From assembly GCF_021155775.2 (NCBI RefSeq), contig NC_060237.1:15336970-15400969 (forward strand): a stretch of 64,000 nt of DNA, written 5' to 3'. This DNA is from Neodiprion pinetum (lineage: Eukaryota; Arthropoda; Insecta; Hymenoptera; Diprionidae). The position numbers were made by a program, and so were the translations under genes. This document shows, in pieces, positions 54,258 through 64,000 of the stretch (positions are counted from its first letter, which is position 1; each line of letters starts with the position of its first letter). A model generated the notes under the pieces. That model did no database searches. It was not told where the DNA came from and was given only the letters and a program-made list of their open reading frames with translations.

Positions 54258-54760
54258 ATTGTAACGGGTACAGTTTATCTTGGGCCAGAGCCTATATGAT
54301 AAATCCGTTATTGTGTGTTCTTTGTCAAATTCTGATAAACAATAGATTTATAAGGAACCCCCTCTGATGGGTAAAAAGCTGGATCAGCCTATCAAACCGA
54401 AAAGCCCTGGATAATCGAACTACGCGGACTTAGGTATCACCAAAGCCACATTGATATGTGAACAGGCACCTCCGCCCGTTGCTCCCTTTGGAAAGACAAG
54501 GGCTTCTTCGGCCGTTGCTTCCAGCTAGAGACAAGCGAGAGGGGCGTATGTCACCTATTCGGAGATACGGGCTAACCAGTACTCCCTTCTTATTGCGAAC
54601 TCGGAGTGAACAGAGTCGCCTGCCTAATTTTGTTATGGGTTATGAACCCAAAACACCACCAACCTTCCAGACCAGGGAATACCTTGGCTGGATGTGGGTT
54701 TATTCCCCTCCCCTTTTCAAGGTAAAGTTATATGATCGATAAATCTGTTGACAACAAGAC
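54258..54760. other. Unassigned segment starting TGTAACGGG
   Basis: It begins TGTAACGGGTACAG, which looks like an LTR start. It has no coding signal, and I could not find a matching end or partner. It may be a solo LTR of another Gypsy family or flanking DNA. Confidence 0.3.
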
Positions 54761-54924
54761 AGACGAGTGCATGTTTGAATAGAACATATGTTTTAATAAC
54801 TATTAATTCAAGTACAATGGTCTTTGTCAGTAGACATTAATGTCGTTTTACAAAATTTAACCGTAGAGAACAAAGAGAATAAAAATAAAATTGAAGGAAT
54901 GTTTGTGACCTGGGGTCAAAAACG

Positions 54925-55045
54925 TGCAACCTCACCGACAGTTGTATCGGTCGACGGTGGAATTCGCACTGCTTTACCAACAATTCTTATCGGTCGAAGG
55001 TAAAAATCGTGTTGTTTCACCGACAATCTCACCGACCGAAGGTCA
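54925..55045. repeat. Short repeats (TATCGGTCGA-AGGT) near the P2 end
   Basis: CACCGACAGTTGTATCGGTCGACGGT, ACAATTCTTATCGGTCGAAGGT and ACCGACAATCTCACCGACCGAAGGT are degenerate copies about 45 bases apart. Further down, TAGGACTGCTGAT(A/G)TGTAACAT is repeated at 55133 and 55183. They may be parts of the P2 terminal repeat. Confidence 0.5.
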
Positions 55046-55470
55046 ACGTTTTTATGTAGTGCTCGTCTGCCAACAGTAGAGGGCGCAGCGGGGGCGAGAA
55101 CTTTTTTACCGTCCCGCATTCTTTTCCCACAATAGGACTGCTGATATGTAACATTTGACTCCTTCAAATTCCTTTCCCACGGTAGGACTGCTGATGTGTA
55201 ACATCAACCACCTAACATTCCTTTTCCACGTTATCAACCACGCGACATTCTAAAATTATTGGTTTTGAGAATTGTTTTTTATCCACTCGGATGTCGCTGA
55301 TTTGTAACATCGACCACCTCATATTCCTCTCTTACCTTATCAACGACGCGACGTTCCGAAATGAATAGTTCTAAGAATTGTTTTTCACTGACTCAGATGC
55401 CGGTTTGATATCAATCACGTGAAATTCTTTAGCCCCCCCCCAAATTTCGAATAATGTGGTAGGGGAACGT
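55046..55470. other. P2 subterminal region without genes
   Basis: No coding signal. Repeated TTCCTTTCCCAC(A/G)-type words and ATCAACCAC(C/G) words occur several times. Confidence 0.45.
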
Positions 55471-55505
55471 TATATAAGTCGAAAGTAGAAACTTCATCGC
55501 CAGTC
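55471..55505 (+). promoter_or_regulatory. P2 core promoter (TATATAAG + CCAGTCT)
   Basis: TATATAAG at 55471-55478 is followed about 30 bases later by GCCAGTCTG, an initiator-like sequence. It is upstream of the OB-like ATG at 55695 and resembles the promoter of the P1 copy. Confidence 0.5.
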
Positions 55506-55694
55506 TGAAGCTGTTCTTCTTGCAAATCAGAAGTACTCGGGAACAACAACGTGAAGTAAAAAAACGACTGGAACTGCTCGTCAAGAATATTGGAGGAGTG
55601 AAACATCTGCTGGAAATGAGATCTGACCTCAATCAACTCGTGAGAGGTTTCGAGCACATACAACTCGACAGTCACAATCATAGACTTTTCAAAA

Positions 55695-55988
55695 TTGGAC
55701 GAAGTCGCTCGCCTGGAGAAGCTGCTGCCCTTCAAAAAGCTTTCGTACCTCGAAGTATACTTCGAATACCGAGTCAGCGGCGTTCGTCGGGTTGAAACGA
55801 AATTTGGTGATAAAATCGTTCTGGACTTGGAAGAATCTTTCACGATTCTTCTACCAAACCGACTGACCAAGGCCCTCCAAGAAGATAAAAATTTGTTCCA
55901 GGAGGTGACGACAGCCAGTAAGGAAATACGGTTGCATCTACGGTATCTTGGTGGACCGTACGGTCAACTTGAATTCGTATACATATAA
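55695..55988 (+). CDS. P2 small conserved protein, possible OB-fold
   Basis: An intact 97-aa frame: MDEVARLEKLLPFKKLSYLEV, VETKFGDKIVLDLEE, FTILLPNRLTKALQED and YLGGPYGQLEF. It matches the P1 protein at 18433-18747 block by block (RLE-LP-KK, TKFG, F-LP-R, LQED, YLG). In P1 this gene sits at the PolB end, but here it sits at the capsid end, still just inside the terminus and reading inward. Either a terminal duplication or a rearrangement explains this. The function is unknown; a nucleic-acid-binding role is a guess. Confidence 0.75.
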   Translation: MDEVARLEKLLPFKKLSYLEVYFEYRVSGVRRVETKFGDKIVLDLEESFTILLPNRLTKALQEDKNLFQEVTTASKEIRLHLRYLGGPYGQLEFVYI

Positions 55989-56907
55989 TCTGAGTATCAC
56001 ATGCTAATATCCAGTGTCTTGTAAAAGTTTTACGTTCACGGGTTGATATCGCTCTATGAATGCAAAACGTAACTCGGTTTGAGTAAAGCTCGGTCAAGGA
56101 TGGAGAGCAAAGTTGAATCTTACATAAGCTTTGTATTGAGAATAATTCTCTCTTGAGAGCTAAGGTGAAGGTGAAGGTGTAAAATTATTTCATGAATATT
56201 CTTTAAAAAACAGTTTTATTGAGTACAATTTTTAGGGTACAGTTGACAATTACTTCACAAAGATAGTACAATAAATCTATTCGACAGTATCACAACCAGG
56301 ATAATGTATTGGCCGGGAATGCGGGACCGTTCTTGTAGACGTTTCTGCGCAGTGACACAAATCGTACACCCTCGCCATCCGAACAGTATGATGATTTTGT
56401 AGCCAATTTTGAAGTATCAAAACGGTCTGTGCTGCACAGATTGCGTTGAGTATTGTATGAACGTCGCATCTTAGAGACACAGCTGAAGTTTTTTGCAAGG
56501 TCAAAGTCCAGCATATCGATGATTCAAACTTTCAGGACAATTTTGAGCGACCAATCTCGTTTTTCTTCTCATTTTATGTACACGGTTTCAGCTTGGCATA
56601 GCCTGTCTTCAATGATCCACCCAACTTCCTCAAACGGTATGAATCCACAGCTCCAAGGTTAGGCGTGGAAATCGCGTTCTAACCAAGAATTTTGGCTTTC
56701 GTATTTGACGTCCAGACAAAACCATTTGTAAGGTGGCTTGAAAGAAAATATTGATAAAGATGCTTTCGAGTGGATTAAAATTATAGCCAATTCTTTCAAT
56801 GTGAACGTATCGTTGAAAGGTCCACGAAAGCGTTGTATACCAACGATAAGCTCTATCTTTAAATTGTGCGAGATCGTGGGAGCGGGTCAGCTCTTATACC
56901 AACTTTT
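55989..56907. other. P2 spacer between OB-like gene and major capsid gene
   Basis: Non-coding as far as I can see. It separates two convergent genes, where 3' ends are expected. Short frames have no motifs. Confidence 0.5.
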
Positions 56908-58341
56908 TCACCACACCACTGAGTGGGTTTTATCCAACAATACGATCGTGACCAATTCAGCGTACGCCGATGTTTCAGCGGTAAAGTTGGCTCTAGCTTC
57001 GGATTCCAGACGGATGTCGACAGATCCGTACTTCAAAGATTCGTTTTGTTTTGAACAGTCGATAACAAATGACGGGACGTCTCTCAGGAATTCACTCTTT
57101 GTCAACAACGGCTCGGGGTTCTTGTCGTAGTAGATAGCTTGGAAGTTTGCGTACATCTCGTACAGAAAAGCGTACAGATTATGACTCATGTTGAGGTCCA
57201 GCTAACCGTACGGATAAGATTAAGAGTTGAAATAGCTTGACGTCCGTGATACTGCGATGATCGGAATAACTAGCGTTCTTGCCGGTCTTGTTCCTTTGAC
57301 TTGTTTCAAAACACAAGATGACGTACCGAGGTTTTTCATCAAGCTAAGTAGAAGTTTTCGCAGTCCAAACGTGTTTCGATGTTGTGGGAAGTAAAGGATA
57401 TTCGTACGATTCCTAACTGCGGAAGCTCATCGAAATAGGTGGATATTTTTGAATGTAATTTAGTGGGTCAACTTTTTCTGATCCGCGAGTTTCAAATACG
57501 GTATTAACAATTCTACTGCATTGATCGTGATTTTGAACTCTTCCTCTTGAGTCTGCGTTTGCGCTCTTGAGTTTGCGAGATTGCGTTGAAGTCAGTTTTT
57601 TATCTCGTCAAAATGAACTCATGTTCAACGTTGACAACAATCTTGCGGTGGTCTTCGGCGAAACACAATATCATGCTTAGCGATATCAGTATGTCAAAAT
57701 TACCCTCGGCATCGGTTAATTTTTTCTTCTCTTCTTCATCAAGCCATCCAGCGTTCTCGATCAGCCAAGTCTGACCAGGGTGCAGGGAAGCGTAACACTT
57801 CATGAGACTTGTCAAGCTAACGTTCTTGCTTCTATTAATCTCAACTGCATTGATTTCGTAGCGAATTTCTTCAAACAAATGACAAATAGCGTTGTTTACG
57901 AGCTGTGTGTTCACAGTAGCTGTACCGTAAGGTTTGAGGAGTCGTCCATGGATATGTACCGGACTTTTGCTGGGTAATACGCATAAATCCTGATGCTGAA
58001 AGGTGATTCGAATTTCATCGCTGTTGTTGAAAGCTGACAAGGCGTTAGGTTTGTGAGCGTGAATCTCGCAATGCGCAACGGATTCGTCAAAGACGACTGG
58101 TGTTTGAATGTTTAGGATTTCTTCCTCCATGGTAAGTAGCAGATGATGAAACAGCGTAATCGGATTTTCAGTTGTCAGAAATTCCTCTTCCAAAAGGTGT
58201 CAGTTTCAGACCCAGAGCTACCAGGAACTTCACGTTTTGAGGTGTTAACCGTTCGAGAATCGATCGATGACTGATCTGATCGGGACGTGCCGACTTACTG
58301 ATAAACCCACTCTTTGACAGTCTGTTATGTACAATTGTCAT
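56908..58341 (-). pseudogene. P2 double-jelly-roll major capsid protein (frameshifted)
   Basis: The ATG at 58341 lies three bases after the penton stop. An N-terminal LTPQNVKFLVALGLKL block comes first. The main frame (58193-57600) carries VVFDESVAHCEIHAHKPNA, QHQDLCVLPSKSPVHIHG, CHLFEEIRYEINAVEI and NKNVSLTSLMKCYASL. The C-terminal part (57189-56908) has LYAFLYEMYANFQ and FVIDCSKQNESLKYGSVDI. The region 57200-57600 is heavily decayed. It is the same gene as P1 36640-38066, on the opposite strand. Confidence 0.9.
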
Positions 58342-58344
58342 CGT

Positions 58345-59031
58345 TTATTGCGATTCAATATGTAGTCTCACAGTTATAACTTCTCCACGAAAATTAACCG
58401 GATTTCCTTCTTGATCCACTAACCGAAGCTGAACGTGATTTATGGTCCTGACGGTGATCAGAAGGTGAATGACGTGCGACGGTACTTCCACGATCTTATA
58501 TCCTAGTGAGATAGTCGGGGAAAACTCGTAAATAGTGTGTACTTCATGTCCATTGACGTAGGCGCCCGTTGTAATGCTGCACTCAACTCGCAACGCGTTT
58601 ACCTTGAGTATAGTTACAGGCACGTCTGATTCGTGAGTTTAATCAACCTCCAATACATGTCGCGTGAATCCCGAACGTTGAGCAATGGAATCATTCGGTT
58701 CAAAGTTGATCGTGTGGTTGCATGTCATTTCGCTGCGTAATGTATTATTGTTGGGTTTGATGCTGAGCCTGATATCTGTATTTCGTAGCACGTTATGAGT
58801 ATACTTTTCTATGTCCTTGATCTCGTAGCTGCCAGTAGGTATGGTGGTCACTCCATCAGCCAGGTAAATTTTATTGTGACCAACATCAACGTTGGGAAAC
58901 GAATTATAGGTTAACAATTCTGCCAAGCCAAGAGCATAACTTTTATCACGAGCAAGTTCGCTCGGTGGGAAATATTGTGCCTCGGGAATCGGAGAGGTTC
59001 CCGAAATCGTTAACGTTAACAATTCATCCAT
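58345..59031 (-). pseudogene. P2 penton-like minor capsid protein (one stop)
   Basis: The frame starts MDELLTLTISGTSPIPE, then has YFPPSELARDKSYALGLAE, IPTGSYEIKDIEKY and EMTCNHTINFEPNDSIAQ. A single TAA at 58639-58641 divides it from VTILKVNALRVECSITTGAYV and NFRGEVITVRLHIES. Apart from this one nonsense codon the 228-codon frame is complete. It confirms that the P1 penton begins at its second ATG. Confidence 0.9.
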
Positions 59032-59061
59032 GACTGCTTGTCGTTGACTGACTTTGATGAA

Positions 59062-59445
59062 TCATGAACCATGTTTAAAAAGCTCACCACTCAGAAACTT
59101 CAGGCACAAGTGTACATATTTAAACGTATCATAATCCTGGTACCTTTCATGATTGTATTCAACACTACCAACGCTGAGGTATTTTAAGAGGTCTGAGGGT
59201 GGTTGAAGGTTGCCGAAACTGTCAAAGTAATGGATATTACTTTTGCGTTTTTTGTGTGCAATCCAGTGTGTTCCCGGACCGTCTATGTCGTCAAGGTTGA
59301 TTATAGCTGACTCGTTCTTTCATGGACCGTATTTGGGCATTTCGTTTCGCATGAAAACACCGCGGAAGTGCCAAACCTCAAAGATTTTTGCATATTTCAA
59401 CAAGTCCCAATCAGTCAACGCTCGACGTAGTGGCGTCGCATCTAG
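59062..59445 (-). pseudogene. P2 adenain-like protease (-1 frame; catalytic Cys lost)
   Basis: In the frame entered by a one-base slip at 59451-59445, blocks RRALTDWDLLKYAKIF, FRGVFMRNEMPK, GPGTHWIAHKK (His), IHYFDSFGN (Asp) and VEYNHERYQDYD are clear. The active-site region reads TFKYVHLCLKFL where P1 has TLICGHLC, so the nucleophile Cys-Gly pair has become Tyr-Val. One TGA interrupts the frame near 59320. No start codon in this frame precedes the homologous region, in keeping with synthesis by frameshifting from the PLA2-like frame. The stop is at 59062-59064, 30 bases before the penton ATG. Confidence 0.82.
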
Positions 59446-59451
59446 TTTTTT
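59423..59451 (-). promoter_or_regulatory. Putative -1 frameshift site A-AAA-AAC + TAG with downstream stem-loop (P2)
   Basis: On the minus strand the PLA2-like codons read tcA AAA AAC TAG. The heptamer is 59451-59445 and the stop 59444-59442. Six bases after the heptamer CGACG, a six-base loop and CGTCG (59438-59423) can form a 5-bp stem. The heptamer, its phase and the adjacent stop are the same as in P1, although the coding sequences around it have diverged. Confidence 0.7.
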
Positions 59452-60230
59452 GAAAGATGGAGACCAAGACCTGTTTTGTATGGTTTCATATGAAGCCCTT
59501 TGCCCAACGCGATAGCTTCCATAGTTTTGTTGTGTCGTTTGCTCTCTCCCAGTTCTCGGTTAGCAGCACTTGCATCGTTCACAGCTTTTGCTATACCTGC
59601 CGCTCCACCGGCTAACGCGCCTGTGGCACTTAGTCTAGCGAAAATAGGAATCAGAAACGGTAGAAGGCCGCTGACTTTTGAAGGTACTGGTAGGACGCCA
59701 GGTGTTCACACTTTACATTTACCACCCGCTTTTTCAACGGCGTTTTCAGCTCTCTTCAGCGCAGATTCGATAGCTACTTTTGCATCGTTGGTTGGAACCA
59801 TAGAACGTTTTGCAGCATTTATAATTTTTCTCAAGGTCACATTTTTGGATTTTTGAATTCCCATTCTGAGATTTGATTTTACTTTCATTGTATTAGCTAT
59901 TGTTCAAGCCGCTGCTTATTCAACCAAATTTGCGTCTTTTGCGAGAACCCGTTTCCAAGCTTTCTCAGCCAACACCCTATCAGCCTCGTTTCTGACTCCG
60001 AGATTTTCACGATTTTGCAAGTAAGCAATGTCGTCGTCCTTGCAAGCTGCGTCGAAAAGATTGATTCCCAGATCACCCCGCGCGAGTCACTCTGTTACTT
60101 TTGTACCAGGCCCAGAGTACTGATAACCAGGTACATGCGATTCGACTGGAAAACTGTTGATGATTTTATTTACCAGACCCTCTCCATGATGTTGCCGCCT
60201 GCTGCTTCGTTTACCTCTGTACGCGATCAT
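59442..60230 (-). pseudogene. P2 PLA2-like minor capsid protein (broken; catalytic His lost)
   Basis: The likely start is MIAYRGKRSSRRQHHGEG at 60230. The loop PGYQYSGPGTKV is present. The catalytic pair reads ACKDDDIAYLQN, where P1 has CKDHDIAY, so the active-site His is Asp. A stop lies at 60087 and others near 59920 and 59910. The frame continues with a basic segment (RMGIQKSKNVTLRKI), LPFLIPIFARLSATGALAGG and TMEAIALGKGLHMKPY. It ends SKN-TAG at 59442. The domain order equals P1 (34720-35544). Confidence 0.83.
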
Positions 60231-60256
60231 GTTCGTGCGTTGACTGAAGAAAAGAG

Positions 60257-61056
60257 CTTCAACCGGTTGAGTGGTAATGAAGCATATATCAACAAGAAAA
60301 AGTCGTGCCGAAAGTGGTGTTGAAGCATATATCAACATTTTGCAAACATTACAGCAGGAAACCCTAGAATTGCATGAAAATTGGTATACCGGGGTTTCTC
60401 AGACCGCTGAATCCGAATCTGTACTCAGAATTCACGTCCAGGCCATAAGGGGCGCCCTATCAACAGTCTGAAATGGCGGGAAAATGGAAGACAGTTTGTC
60501 CTTTCAGTCACACAGTATCGTTTACATACAGTAGACATGAGAATGGTTTCTCGAGGGCTCTCGGGCTCTGTAAATCTGCCTACTGTGTCAGAATTGACAA
60601 CTCCCCAAATTCAAGATGGCGCAGCGAAGATGGCGGAAATCGAATTCAAAGAAAAACGAATTTTGCCATGAATTTTGTAACTCGGGGGTTTTTGGGGTCG
60701 CTGAAACTGAATCCTGTGTCAGAATTGACAAATTTCTGAATCCATGATGGCGTAGCCAAGATGGCGGACATGTGATGCCAAAAAAAACACAGACATTTGG
60801 CACCGGATTCGGCTTCAGCGACCGTGAAAACCTGCCAAGTAACCAAATTCATGTCAAAATCTTTTTTTTTTTGGCATTCCATGTCCGCCATCTTGGCTCC
60901 GCCATCTTGAATTTAGGAATTGGTCAATTCTGAGACCGGGTTCGGCTTGAGTGACTCCAAAAACCACCGAGTAATGAAATTCAGCCATTTATTCGCAAAC
61001 CTGTGTCGTACTACTTTTCGAGCTGCTGCTCGTCAAAAGCCCCACCACTCAACCGG
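60257..61056. mobile_element. ~800-bp inverted-repeat insertion in the P2 divergent promoter region
   Basis: TTCAACCGGTTGAGTGGT at 60257 is mirrored by ACCACTCAACCGGTTGAA near 61043. Inside, 60590-60780 and 60870-60970 form a large inverted repeat built on CCAAGATGGCGGACAT and GTCAGAATTGACAA words. P1 has only 86 bases here, so P2 gained this segment. There is no coding capacity; it resembles a MITE. Confidence 0.55.
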
Positions 61057-61067
61057 TTGAAACGGGA

Positions 61068-61094
61068 TATTTATAGCAAATCGGATCAGTCATG
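61068..61094 (+). promoter_or_regulatory. P2 ATPase core promoter (TATTTATAG + ATCAGTC)
   Basis: TATTTATAG at 61068-61076 and the initiator-like ATCAGTCATG at 61085-61094 overlap the ATG at 61092. The TATA-to-initiator distance (about 17-20) is short, so this assignment is weak. Confidence 0.35.
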
Positions 61095-61804
61095 TCCGAG
61101 ATGCGGTTTGAGAAACAACCTACTAAGCTTCCGGTAATGAATTTTCACAAATTTTCAGAGCAAAATGTCGAAGGGCACAAACATCACGGTGAATTACTCC
61201 CGAATAGTGTACGAGCAATATTCTGTGGACCGTCGAATTGTGGTAAAACTGATGAGTTGCTCACACTTATAACCCATCCCAACGGACTCAGATTTGAAAA
61301 TATCTATGACTACTCAAAATCTCTCAACCAACCGAAATATCAATTGTTAAAGCAATTGTTAGACAAAGTTGAGAATATGAAGTATTTCGCGTCCACCGAG
61401 CGTGAGCAAGTGATTACACCGAAAGAAGCACGGTACAACTCAATAATCATAGTTGACGATGTAGCGTGCGAGAAGCAGGACAATATTAGAGCCTACTTTT
61501 GCATGGCTAGACATCACGACGTAGACTGTTTCTATCTCTGTCAGACGTACGCGCGTAATACAAACATCTCGTGCGCGACAACGTACATTTACTCGTGTTA
61601 TTTAAACAAGACGATATGAACCTGAGACATGTATACAACGACCATGTAAACACTGATATGTCTTACACAGAGTTTGAAAGTGTGTGCTCCGCATGCTGGA
61701 ACGGTGAGAAGTACGGGTTTCTGGTGATCGACAAAGACAGTGAGCTCTACGAAGGAGGATACAGGAGGGGATTCGATTCTCTTGTTGGTCTGGAAAAGAA
61801 CTAA
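61092..61804 (+). pseudogene. P2 genome-packaging ATPase (one frameshift)
   Basis: It starts MSEMRFEKQPTKLPVMNFH. The Walker A motif FCGPSNCGKTDEL and the Walker B motif IIIVDDVACEKQDN are intact, followed by RHHDVDCFYLCQTYAR. A single shift near 61565 moves the C-terminal part (VLFKQDDMNLRHVYNDHVNT, FLVIDKDSELYEGGYRRGF) to another frame, which ends at the TAA 61802-61804. It is the homologue of P1 33942-34633 and better preserved: no early stop. Confidence 0.9.
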
Positions 61805-61860
61805 AATCTAACGTCTTCGAGGGAGAAACGCAGTAGCGTTGCAGACTCAGTTGCGTCAAC

Positions 61861-62997
61861 ATGCAGAGCTCTGGAATTTCCAAGCAAAAAGATGTCGTAC
61901 ATCAGATCGCTCATGCAAGTGCTGCGATCCGTCTGAATCACAGATTGCTTAAGTCGGGCAATGAATCTACGGCTCAGAAATTGAGTGACGTTTTCAAACC
62001 AGTAGTGACTCCGTAGCAAGAACTGGTGAATGTTACAAAAGATACTAAACCTCTAAAAAAAGTGGTGGGAGAAATTGAAGAAGAAATAGAGCAGATGAAA
62101 AATGAAATGAAAAATGAAACTGTCTCGGAAATGGACGATTCTTTTGCTTCGGCAGGTAATCAAACAATCGTAAGAACACCGGTCCAGAAAATCAAGGATG
62201 AGTATTTTTCACTGATGAGAGATGCGAAGACGAAAAAAGAATTGTACAACGTATACGTTGTACGCAATCTCTCAAACGGGGTAATGATTGGTAATTCGTT
62301 GATATCTTTTAAGAGTGACTACATCCGTATTGGCGATACGCTTCACCCGAAAACGAAGGATTTGCTAGTACTTTTGTTCAAAAAGAAGCCTGACGCTTCT
62401 CATGTGAGCGCCGGAGATCGGGGAAATTTTAAAAACATAATCCTCGCAACAAACGCGCATAAAAAGTATTACTCATCCGATGGGGCTGTTCGGAACGATA
62501 TCAGTTACAAATTTGAAAATGTCATTGCCGAATTGATGGATTATTCCCCATTACCTCGCCAAAAGGGTAAAGGTATAGTTCCGCAAGCTATGATCACTCG
62601 ACAAGGTATTGAAACGGAATACATTTTCTGGGATGATCCAAACGAGTTAGTGGAGCGTCTTCGTTTACTCCTGGCATCTCAGGCAGCGGGAAATCCGAAT
62701 CACAATAACGAAATAATATCCATTATCGAAGAACCATGCGAAGCAGGAATCATTTATCAAGCAGCTCCCATCGTTTTTGCATTTATCACCGAGATGAGCG
62801 TCGACTTGTTCGGACGGCATCTGGATAAAAACACGGCCGCGAGCACTCGCGGTCCTCCGGGTGTCGGATTTCAAATAACAGCGGACGGGCATTACGATAT
62901 ACGGAACAAGAGACTGTGCAATGTCGCAGATCCCGCGGAGCCGAACAATGCTGTAACTTTAAAAATCTTGAGACGAAAATTCAACGTGCTGCAATAA
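61861..62997 (+). pseudogene. P2 coiled-coil protein fused in frame to FGR-type protein
   Basis: The start MQSSGISKQKDVVHQIAHAS at 61861 matches the P1 protein start. A TAG near 62017 (P1 has Leu in VTPLQELV) interrupts it. The frame then runs through VVGEIEEEIEQMKNEM, VYVVRNLSNGVMIGN, WDDPNELVERLRLLLASQ and IIEEPCEAGIIYQ. In P1 a stop follows here. In P2 it is absent and the frame reads on into MSVDLFGRH and RLCNVADP, the head of the next gene, until TAA at 62995. So two genes separate in P1 are joined in P2. The coiled-coil tail of the second gene continues, shifted, at 63018-63195. Confidence 0.7.
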
Positions 62998-63154
62998 AAA
63001 ATCGACAACCGCGATTAAATGATCAAAGCTTTGGAGCTCACCACGGAAAAAGCCTTGGATACCTTTTACACAGCCTTTAAAACAGACAGAGACGTGTCGA
63101 TTCAAAACGCTGAAATCATTTCTAAATTGAATACCAGACTAAGCGCGTTGGAAT
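62998..63154 (+). pseudogene. P2 remnant of the FGR-protein coiled-coil tail
   Basis: After the stop at 62997 a shifted frame (MIKALELTTEKALDTFYTAF, IISKLNTRLSALEYE) resembles the helical tail of P1 32475-32740 in position and composition. It overlaps the integrase start. Confidence 0.45.
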
Positions 63155-64000
63155 ATGAGCGAGGAAAAGCAAGTACTGGTGACGGAACTGCATGAGCCCG
63201 CACGTCGAAATTACCCGCGTCGACGTGTAGACGTCCGCGGCATCGACGAGACCTGGTAGGCGGATCTTGTTGATATGACGTCATACGCTGAACAAAACAA
63301 AGGCTACAAGTACATTCTCACAGTTATTGATATCTTTTCGAAGTACGCATGGGCTGTACCGATAAAGAGCAAGCCTGGAGATGATGTCACGAAGGCAATG
63401 GAATCTGTGCTTCTCCAAGGACGGGTACGGAAAAAATTACACGTCGACAGAGAAACGGAATTTCACAACTCGAAATTGGAATCTCTTATGTCACGCTATG
63501 GAATCAAACTTTACTCCACGTACAGTAATTTCAAGGCTGCGATTTGCGAACGCTTCAATCGCCCGTTCAAAAGTCTAATGTGGAAACGGTTCAGCATGCA
63601 AGGAAGCTACATGTGGCTCGATATCTTATCTGATTCAGTTTCAGCTTACAACAACGCCAAACACCGAACCATCCGAATGAAACCGTCGGATGTCACCGTT
63701 GAGAACGAAAGGCTGTTATTACGTCAGGCGTACGGGGGGCTTCGAGCGAAACCGACCAAATCGCTAAATTTCAAAACTGGTGACAAAGTTCGAATCAGCA
63801 AATTCAAAAATTTCTTTGAGAAAGGTTACAGTCCCACTTTGATGACTGAAATATTCACGATAAGTCGAGTGGAAAATACTCATCCTGTGATGTACAAGCT
63901 CAAAGACTACCGAGATCAATCCATCGCTGGTGGTTTCTACGAGCAAGAGCTCCTCAAGGTTGAACATCCGGATATCCATCTGGTGGAGAAGGGGTGCTCA
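63155..64000 (+). pseudogene. int: P2 integrase (one nonsense codon, cut by window end)
   Basis: It starts MSEEKQVLVTELHEPARRNY. A TAG at 63257-63259 replaces the Gln of ETWQADL next to the first catalytic Asp (ADLVDM). The second Asp is in LHVDRETEF and the Glu in KAAICERFNRPFK, with YILTVIDIFSKYAWAVPIK between them, the segment deleted from P1. The C-terminal GGFYEQELLKVEHPD and LVEKGCS run to the window edge without a stop, just where the chromodomain-like part should begin. It is nearly intact and serves as a reference for the P1 copy. Confidence 0.9.

Larger units (their letters stand above)
54761..64000 (-). mobile_element. Polinton/Maverick P2 (partial, opposite orientation to P1)
   Basis: Genes seen are the OB-like protein (plus), major capsid, penton, protease and PLA2-like (all minus), then ATPase, the coiled-coil/FGR protein and integrase (plus), cut by the window end. 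This is the P1 order inverted, so PolB should lie to the right of 64000. The exact left end was not found; 54761 is a rough limit. The proteins differ clearly from P1, so it is a separate lineage and not a recent copy. Most genes have a few stops; the PolB status is unknown. Confidence 0.85.

Noticed and set aside
54258..54760. Solo LTR starting TGTAACGGG
   Set aside because: The start looks right, but no matching end, target duplication or partner copy could be found in the window.

Overview
This window looks like arthropod (most probably insect) chromosomal DNA made almost entirely of nested, decayed mobile elements. The evidence is the element set: Ty3/Gypsy retrotransposons, an R1-clade LINE, a Mutator-like/YqaJ element, a Tigger/pogo-like element and two Polinton/Maverick (adintovirus-like) elements, plus many microsatellites. 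I see no convincing host gene.

Layout. 1-950 is unassigned. 950-12831 holds a 5'-truncated Ty3/Gypsy element (Gypsy A). Between its RNase H and integrase it carries one clear and one probable macro (ADP-ribose-binding type) domain. A second Gypsy (Gypsy B, 6324-12637, two 216-bp LTRs) is nested in Gypsy A's 3' LTR. 13236-15349 is a broken Mutator-like transposase plus YqaJ-like nuclease element. 17163-38986 is a complete Polinton (P1): it begins AG, ends CT, has terminal inverted repeats and is flanked by the 6-bp duplication ATCCCC. P1 was later hit by a LINE fragment in its left TIR and by a 5-kb R1-like LINE (about 25704-30720, minus strand). 39507-40401 is a short TTAA-flanked element. 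42116-43526 is a 60-bp-period minisatellite that changes orientation. 43527-54257 is a minus-strand Gypsy (Gypsy C) carrying a 3.36-kb TA-flanked Tigger/pogo-like transposon (47496-50855) that split its pol reading frame. About 54.8 kb to the window end is a second Polinton (P2) in the opposite orientation, leaving the window inside or just after its integrase.

How the genes work together. P1 reads: small OB-like protein, uncharacterised 273-aa protein and protein-primed DNA polymerase B (plus strand); integrase, two structural or coiled-coil proteins and packaging ATPase (minus strand); PLA2-like minor capsid protein, adenain-like protease, penton-like capsid protein and double-jelly-roll major capsid protein (plus strand). 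The capsid genes are packed end to end like an operon. In both P1 and P2 the PLA2 frame ends exactly at A-AAA-AAC followed at once by a stop codon, and the protease continues in the -1 frame. This is the signature of programmed -1 ribosomal frameshifting and is, in my view, the most interesting observation here. Gypsy B shows the same layout (G-GGA-AAC then TAG) between its nucleocapsid zinc knuckle and protease. Most reading frames carry stops or frameshifts, so these are fossils. The OB-like, 273-aa, protease and penton frames of P1 are still open.
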